Positions 58,068 through 64,000 of a stretch of DNA of 64,000 nt are shown here, piece by piece. Source of the DNA: Ophioderma brevispina. Its lineage: Eukaryota > Echinodermata > Ophiuroidea > Amphilepidida > Ophiodermatidae. The position numbers and the translations under genes are program-made. The stretch spans positions 17,845-81,844 of the forward strand of contig JAMKCH010049269.1 in the NCBI GenBank assembly GCA_023653785.1, in the 5' to 3' direction. The notes beneath the pieces are model-generated. The model searched no databases, was not told the DNA's origin, and saw only the letters and a list, made by a program, of their open reading frames with translations. Each line of letters starts with the position of its first letter. The stretch's first letter is position 1.

Positions 58068-58207
58068 AATCAGGGGAATATATCGCTCTGGACCTAGGTG
58101 GTACAAATTTCCGAATTCTGCTTGTACAACTTGAACATGGTCAAATGATCGTTGATATCAAAAACTACCGGATTCCAAATACCTTAATGACTGGTACAGG
58201 AAAACAG
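58068..58207 (+). CDS. Hexokinase, phosphate-1 motif exon
   Basis: This exon completes the Glu codon and reads SGEYIALDLGGTNFRILLVQ, then LEHGQMIVDIKNYRIPNTLM and TGTGKQ. LDLGGTNFR is the phosphate-1 loop of the sugar-kinase fold. The acceptor is TTTACTTCTAG, the donor CAGGTTTGAG, and the exon ends in phase 0. Sequence and length are as expected for this part of a hexokinase. Confidence 0.95.
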
Positions 58208-58453
58208 GTTTGAGTACATGTCATTTTACACACTTACGTACAGCCCTGCTTACGTATACTCGTAAAGAAAATCTGATTCATTACCTTCATTACGTGGAAT
58301 TTATGGGATAAAAACAAAGTTATTACATCTCTCTCCACTCTTACTATCCTTCCATGAATTGCCTATCCTTTTTCTCAAATCCTGCTGTATCATCTCTGCA
58401 CTATATAAACGTTATACTATGACACATAACCTAACATCTAATTTTCCTTTCAG
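58208..58453. other. Short hexokinase intron
   Basis: A 246-bp intron with GT-AG borders and a pyrimidine-rich 3' end (TTTTCCTTTCAG). Nothing else seen. Confidence 0.85.
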
Positions 58454-58574
58454 CTATTTGACTTCATAGCAGAATCTATAGCTGTATTTAAACAGGAAAA
58501 AGGAATGACCCAGAAGAGTCTACGTCTGGGATTTACCTACTCGTTTCCATGTATACAAAACGGTCTAACATCTG
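58454..58574 (+). CDS. Hexokinase, SFPC motif exon
   Basis: Reads LFDFIAESIAVFKQEKGMTQ, then KSLRLGFTYSFPCIQNGLTS. GFTYSFPC holds the conserved serine that contacts the sugar in the family. It ends with one base of the next codon before GTATGG (phase 1). Confidence 0.95.
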
Positions 58575-59478
58575 GTATGGCACTTAATAAAGTACTATAT
58601 GCAATCACAAAACAGAAATAGACACAAATTAAAAGAAAATGATTTAAAAGAAAATGATTTTTTAGCGTGTGAAGTTCTTTTTTGCAAGATTCAATGGAAA
58701 ACTATTTAAAGGTGTGTGACATATTCGACAACCTCGTCCCCTAGTTTATTCCATCAAAATAATATTGAAATTTTTGGTCAGAAGAAAGTTCATATTTTTC
58801 TCATTACCTCACTCATATTTTAGGCATGGGAAATGTTTCTGTTGATGTTATGAGCAAAAAACGCCTATAAATGTGGTATACCAAATTTATGTCCACATAA
58901 TGTCCTATAGGCCACTTTGGCGCACATTTTAGCTTCTACTATCCAAACGATTAGACCGAATCAACTCAAAGTTTGTAATCAGACGTTTCAAATCAAAGTT
59001 TGTAATCAGACGTTTTTGTTGATATGCTTCAGTGTGAGGGAAAAACACCATAGGAAAAATCGGACCGTGATCGGGTCACCCATTTTTTACGATTTACAAA
59101 ATCATATGTTATATAATTTACACATAGTGGATAAGGGGCTTCTGGAGAGCACCCTCCGGAAAATGTATTTTCCATACGGGTAATTCAGCAAAACTCCTCA
59201 TATGTCAAGACCACTATAAGACAATGTTATTAGTGAAAGAAAACTTGAAACAATTGAACTATATTGATCGATTTAGAGTATTTTTCATGATGCCTATTTC
59301 CAGACAATATATTTTCGCATTTATTTTAACATGGAAATGAATTGTTGATCAATTTTGGATCAAATTGTGTATCAGCATGTAATTAGTTAAAGAAACATGA
59401 GTATATAAAATACAAAATGCGCAACAGTAATCATAGAAACTATTATTTTGTTATATGTTCTTAATCATTTCCTTTCAG
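58575..59478. other. Hexokinase intron, nothing recognised
   Basis: It holds two small direct repeats (AAAAGAAAATGATTT near 58635 and 58648; CAAAGTTTGTAATCAGACGTTT near 58967 and 58995). Closes with CATTTCCTTTCAG. Confidence 0.7.
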
Positions 59479-59570
59479 CGACGCAAACCAGTTGGACCAA
59501 GGGATTTAATGTGACCGGGGTTGTTGGAAAGGATGTTGTCAAATTGCTTCGTGAGGCTTGTTTGAGAAAG
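59479..59570 (+). CDS. Hexokinase, WTKGF exon
   Basis: Completes an Ala codon and reads TQTSWTKGFNVTGVVGKDVV, then KLLREACLRK. TKGF supplies the conserved Thr and Lys of the sugar pocket. It is 92 bp, phase 1 to phase 0, with TTTCAG and GTAAGG borders. Confidence 0.95.
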
Positions 59571-60763
59571 GTAAGGACATTTTCACTTCGTTTCTAGCAA
59601 AATCGGAGTCGGAACCGGAGGATTGGTATTTGGTCGGAAACATTTCCTTTAAGATTTAGGTTTCCACCCACCCTAATTGTTAACGAAGAGTGACTGCGCT
59701 GATTGCTACATATCGCGAGATAACCGTTACCAGCTCATTGTGTAAAACCTGTCGCTATATCTGACAGAGGCAGGCAATGCTACCTATCTCTTTGCACTAA
59801 TTCTGCTCAACGACGAATATGTTCTGATCGTGACGGAGCCTAGGTATTTTTTAAGGTGTGAAATTCACTGCTGTGATCGCTAAATTATTAAATCTCACAC
59901 AGAAAATTTGGAAACAGTTCTAGTTTCCAATAATAGTAGGACTTCGAATGGGGATCCCATTTTAAAATTCTGGGCAAGACGGTTTGATGGTACTTTCTTT
60001 CTTTTCGTACTTTGAATTAAGGATGATGAATATGAATTAGCAAAGATCACCCACCCATATAGGCTGTAAGGAAGTGTAGCTAGAGGACTTTTTTCAAAAT
60101 GGCTACCAAAACCTTAGGAAATGGTATATTAGAGTTGATTCAATCATGTTTTTTTTTCTTAATGACAATGACTATTGAACCATATTGAGGTGTAAGGAAG
60201 TGTTGCTAGAGTGTCATCTGAAATCAGTTATGCGCAGAACGCCACATTTCATTGGCTTCAGCATACACAATACGTTTAACGTGGCGGAGAAAATCCACAC
60301 CTCGATTACGTAATGGCTAGACTCTTCCAAAATGTGCAATCAAGTACCAATTCGCCATCCCTATTCTTATATGAAAATAAAAACATGTAATATCAACCAA
60401 GATAGTTCCATTTGTTTGCCAAAATATGCTATTGTAGGACAACAATGTTTTACTCCAAAATAAGCACATTATACCAAAAGAGGACAGCAATGTTATAACT
60501 CAAAAACAAGCATTTTATACTTAAGATATGCTTTTGTAGGACAGCAATGTTATTACTCTAAACAAATATTCAAACAGTGAAATGAACCTTTACTGAAACC
60601 AATTCTACAGATTCGAAAACAATTTGGCCCTTTACATCTTGTAAAAAAGGAAAGATAACTAATATTATTTTCCTTTTAAGCTTCACTTCTCAACCAATTA
60701 CTGCCAGCATTTATCAAACTTAAAAAGCATGCAGTCATCGGCTCACAGACCATTGCAATTGTA
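59571..60763. other. Hexokinase intron, nothing recognised
   Basis: No exon or clear repeat border. A phrase around GGACAGCAATGTTAT recurs near 60480 and 60540, and a related one near 60437. Confidence 0.5.
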
Positions 60764-61894
60764 CAGTGTGAGTCAATAAAAACCCTACATTCAGGAAAGA
60801 TTTTTTCTTTAAAGGTTAAACGTTATTTTTGCTTCAATGTTTGCTTTGGTTGTTTACAGAGATAAACAGGCTGTCAGAAGATTTTTATTTGGTGTCTTTT
60901 TGGACTTGGGTTCAGAAACTATGACAATTTTACGGAGAGACCTAAAAATTCAGTTTGGCCGATTTTAGCCATACAATGCGGAAAGACTGACACCGACGTA
61001 TACCATAACACATTATAGCAAAGGGGACAATTCACACATGCAATTTCAGATGGTATCGATTTCTTCTCGACAAAAAAACATATCAGTTTGAATAAAATGG
61101 TCTATTGTGTAACATAATTATAAGTAAAATATCTTCAAAAAATTAAATTACCATTGTTCAATCCTAAAGAGTCAGTTATTGAAAATCAACCCATATCAAA
61201 TTTTGTGTCTCAGTTCATGAACAAAATGAAATTGCTCAGAGATTTTTGTTTTACATCTCTAAGGTAATTATTTTGCACAAATACAGTATACTCGGCGTCC
61301 ATAAATTGCAAGAAGAACTAAAGCTGAAGTTTTCTGTAGATAAATCGGAATTCAAACTTAAAATTCAATATCGCACTGCTGTTTTTTCAAGCGGAATACA
61401 AAACTTTCTATGGTTTCACGTTTGCTCCCAAGTTTCGTTGCAGGTTCAAACCATGAAATCTTGCTGAACCAAAGTAAACTGTGGTCTTACACCAGCTATC
61501 TTGAATTTCTTATTTGGGAAATTGAACATTTTTACTTAACATTTACTTTTGTAATCTCTGGGATATTATTTTTATAATCCTTCAATTACTCTCCCACCTT
61601 CTATTGTTTAGCAATAATTTGGTGTTAAATGTTTGTACTCAAATCACTGCTGAAGACCTTGTTATTCTATGTAAGCAATGCATCTTTGTTTGGCTCAAAA
61701 TCGGCCAAACAGGATTTTTAATCTCAGCACAATAGGCATAACTTCTTCCTCCAAAGTCCAAATGACACCAAATAAACGTTTTCTGAAAGCCTGTTTATCC
61801 TTCTTTATAACCATAGCAAACATTTGAGCAAAAATTTCTTAACTATTTTAATTATTTTTTATTCTGAATGTAGGGGTTTTTTTTACTCACACTG
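60764..61894. mobile_element. 1.13-kb Tc1/mariner-like TIR element
   Basis: It begins CAGTGTGAGTCAATAAAAAC and ends with the complement of CAGTGTGAGTAAAAAAAACC. TA flanks both ends (60762-60763 and 61895-61896). The arms continue as inverted repeats for about 220 bp, with GATAAACAGGCT.TCAGAA and GTTTGGCCGATTTT in both. No transposase frame is visible, so it is probably non-autonomous. It is in the large hexokinase intron. Confidence 0.85.
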
Positions 61895-62218
61895 TATATG
61901 TGCTAATCCTGGATAATTCACCTTTCACTGCCAGATCAATACAAGCCTGAAGTACAATGTCTGAATCCAGGTTTGAATGCTTTTGAATTGTGTCACAAAA
62001 CATACTAGATACACTGTAAATTCTGGCAGCCAAATGCCACCGACTCTTGCTGTTTTGACAGAACGTAAACATCAAAAGTGTTTTCAAAGTGTTTTTTCAG
62101 TGCAAAGCCGACGTAAAAGCTGTGGGTCTTGCATTAAAAATGTTGCTCCTTTTCAGTGCAAGACCAACGTAAGTGCACATTTACGTTTGTTTTGCACTCG
62201 AAAGGGACAAAGATGCTT

Positions 62219-62261
62219 AATGCAAGACCAACGTAAGTGCCACTTACGTTGGCCTTGCATT
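62219..62261. repeat. Palindrome with 20-bp arms
   Basis: ATGCAAGACCAACGTAAGTG is followed after one base by an almost exact inverse complement, ending CCTTGCAT. The phrase ACCAACGTAAGTGC also occurs at 62163 and inverted near 62443. It may be the core of a decayed MITE. Confidence 0.7.
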
Positions 62262-62497
62262 AACAAGAAAATACTGACTTCACATACGTTCTCTTCATTT
62301 ACGTACGTTTATCTAGGAGAAATTATTTCATTTATGTCATACGAATACATTTCCTATTTTAGTACCTGGTATAATTATGAACACACCACCTATAGAAGCC
62401 ATTAGTAACACAAAAATCCTCTTCCTGTAAAATTAGTCAAAATGCACTTACGTTGGTCTTACAATCAGCTGACGAAATGTTAAGAGCCCCTAATTTC

Positions 62498-62640
62498 TGT
62501 TACAGTATCACATAAATGACAAGGTCAAAAATATCCTTCAAGCAAACACAAACAAATTAGCCTTGTGCACAAATCATTTGATTTTTTTATGAAATAATAT
62601 TTATTTTATTTTTGAATACAAAAACAGCTTACACAAGCCA
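62498..62640. mobile_element. LTR-like element, fragment (copy 4)
   Basis: It starts TGTTACAGTATCACATAAAT and contains TTAGCCTTGTGCACAAATCA, matching the first 140 bp of copies 1 and 2. Truncated; it ends about 27 bp before the next hexokinase exon. Confidence 0.7.
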
Positions 62641-62666
62641 GTAAGATATTCCATTCTTCCATGCAG

Positions 62667-62766
62667 AATGTTGCCGTGGATATAAAGGCCTTAATCAACG
62701 ACACCACAGGCACGATGGTGGCGTGTGCTTACAAGAATCCAAATTGTTACGCTGGTCTCATACTTG
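62667..62766 (+). CDS. Hexokinase, catalytic Asp exon
   Basis: A 100-bp exon, the size of the equivalent vertebrate exon. It reads NVAVDIKALINDTTGTMVAC, then AYKNPNCYAGLIL and the first base of the next codon. NDTTGTM contains the general-base aspartate (62700-62702) and the sugar-binding asparagine before it. The acceptor is TTCCATGCAG, the donor GGTAAGT. Confidence 0.97.
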
Positions 62767-63608
62767 GTAAGTAAACAATTTATATCCTATCATTGTTTTG
62801 CACTAGCCCTTATACTGTCATGTATACACCTTTATCAATCTCTCTTCTTCTAGTTCTGACTCTAAATATCATAACATAGCATGTATCACAATCAGTGTAT
62901 TTTTGTTTATAGAGAGTTTGTCTGTGTAAGATACCATATTTAGCTTTCACAAAGAAATCCGATCAAAACATTCAAAGCCTACAGTTATTTTTTATATCTT
63001 TTTTTTTAATTTGTGTGTGTGTGCCCGCGCGCTTGCGCTTGTGGGAATGTGTGTGTGTGTGTGTGTGTGTGTGAAGGGTTCCAATTTTAGCGCCGAACAA
63101 ATCACACACAAACCATATCTCATTACTCTGCAGCGTGAGGCCTTCAAAATAAAATGGATTAACACGTTGATTTCTTTGGCGCTGTATTCAAATACTAAGC
63201 AGGAGATTCATTGAATGATAGTGTAGATTTAGATTACTTATTATGATTTAATGACATTTACACGAGATATTTACATGGAATATAATGCTTATGTCTGCTC
63301 AGACGTTTAACTACATAGAAAGCAAGTAAGTTGGAAAATGTTGCTTCAATTTATCTTCATTTTTTAAATACTGAGTAAGTTTTGGGCATCACTAAAACAC
63401 ATTTTCAAAGGTGAACAAGATGTACTTTGGGGCAGCAGGCGGAAGAGTTCCCCTTCCGCTTCGAATTTTAAAGCCTTTTAAGAGCTGACAAAACAGCGGA
63501 TGTACTACAGGAACAATATCTGTTTTGAATAGCGCACAGGGTTTACCATGAAAAAAACACTAAATTCAGTTCTACATTTTTTGACTCACTCTGTATAATT
63601 CTGAATAA
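62767..63608. other. Hexokinase intron with GT microsatellite
   Basis: A GT-rich microsatellite interrupted by CCCGCGCGCTTGCGCTTG spans about 63014-63073. TTTTTTGACTCACTCTGTATAA at 63579-63600 resembles the terminus of the Tc1-like family at 60764. No exon seen. Confidence 0.7.
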
Positions 63609-63791
63609 GGGTTGGTACATTTTGTGACCCCACTTTGTCTGCACCCACTTTTTCTGCACCCAGTTTTGCTCAGAATTCAGCAGCCTTTACGGAATAAAGT
63701 ACAGTATCACGTGCACTTAATTTCGTCAAGGCTGCTGAATTCTGGGCAAACCTGGGTGCAGAAAAAGTGGGTGCAGACAATGTACCAACCC
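63609..63791. mobile_element. 183-bp hairpin MITE next to hexokinase exon
   Basis: Inverted repeats of about 70 bp with small gaps start GGGTTGGTACATT and include CTGCACCCACTTTTTCTGCA and CAGAATTCAGCAGCC in both arms. TCTGAATAA flanks both ends (63600-63608 and 63792-63800), a 9-bp target duplication. The second flank ends 28 bp upstream of the exon. Confidence 0.9.
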
Positions 63792-63828
63792 TCTGAATAA
63801 CAAGATTTTTTGTATCTCTCTGTTAAAG

Positions 63829-64000
63829 CAACCGTAACGAATGCGTGTTACCTGGAAGATCTTTCAAATGTAGAGTTGTGGGACGGAGACAATGAAAACC
63901 CGCGTGAGGTGATTATCAACATTGACTGGGGAGCATTTGGGGGGAAAGGATAGTGATGGAACGGGGGCTTTAGAAGATATCCGAACACAATATGATAGGA
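63829..64000 (+). CDS. Hexokinase, large-domain exon with frame break (partial)
   Basis: After the TGTTAAAG acceptor the split codon joins to give ATVTNACYLEDLSNVELWDG, then DNENPREVIINIDWGAFG. TNACY carries the sugar-contact Asn. Two departures from the family are visible: the preceding GTG phosphate-binding triplet reads ATV, and EWGAFG reads DWGAFG (Asp at 63924-63926). At a G6 run (63939-63944) the frame breaks and hits TAG at 63951. Dropping one G restores an open frame that reads ALEDIRTQYDR to the window edge, as in hexokinases. The exon continues beyond 64000. Confidence 0.92.

Overview
This is a 64 kb piece of animal genomic DNA. It is AT-rich, intron-rich and crowded with decayed mobile elements. 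Two protein-coding genes can be supported, both on the + strand and both broken into exons with GT-AG borders. The organism is a metazoan. Exon sizes and phases like those of vertebrate orthologues (45 and 110 bp receptor exons, a 100 bp hexokinase exon), together with the mix of CR1-, L1/Tx1-, RTE-, Gypsy- and DIRS-like elements, suggest a marine invertebrate, perhaps a deuterostome such as a hemichordate or echinoderm. That placement is an inference; the sequence alone does not fix it.

Layout. 0.4-6.4 kb: remnants of a CR1-like LINE (minus), an L1/Tx1-like LINE (plus) and a Ty3/Gypsy-like pol (plus). 7.8-16.4 kb: an alpha-type nicotinic acetylcholine receptor subunit in five recognised exons (signal peptide to M4). 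Its introns hold a 55-bp minisatellite, a LINE tail and a 601-bp MITE full of GCCAACGTCGG-like units. 16.5-55.6 kb: about 39 kb with no host gene that I can recognise. It holds nested transposons: two 5'-inverted copies of one LINE family, about 1 kb LTR-like elements with target duplications, two multi-kilobase elements with arms of about 0.9 kb in inverted orientation, a noisy tandem duplication, a 5.8-kb TIR insertion carrying a DIRS-like retroelement, and several MITEs and minisatellites. 55.7-64.0 kb: a hexokinase gene with six recognised exons, running off the right edge. Its introns carry another L1/Tx1-like LINE copy, a TA-flanked TIR element and small MITEs, one of them ending 28 bp before an exon.

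The two genes have unrelated jobs: a ligand-gated cation channel in the plasma membrane and the first step of glycolysis. Nothing suggests co-regulation. Each shows a one-base frame break in or next to a homopolymer inside conserved coding sequence. Together with the indel-rich tandem copy at 33-36.7 kb, this points to residual assembly error rather than to two independent pseudogenes.

I did not find a convincing new biological system. The best leads are the hexokinase active-site substitutions, the unassigned coding-like sequence inside the large inverted-repeat elements, and the well-resolved nested insertions.
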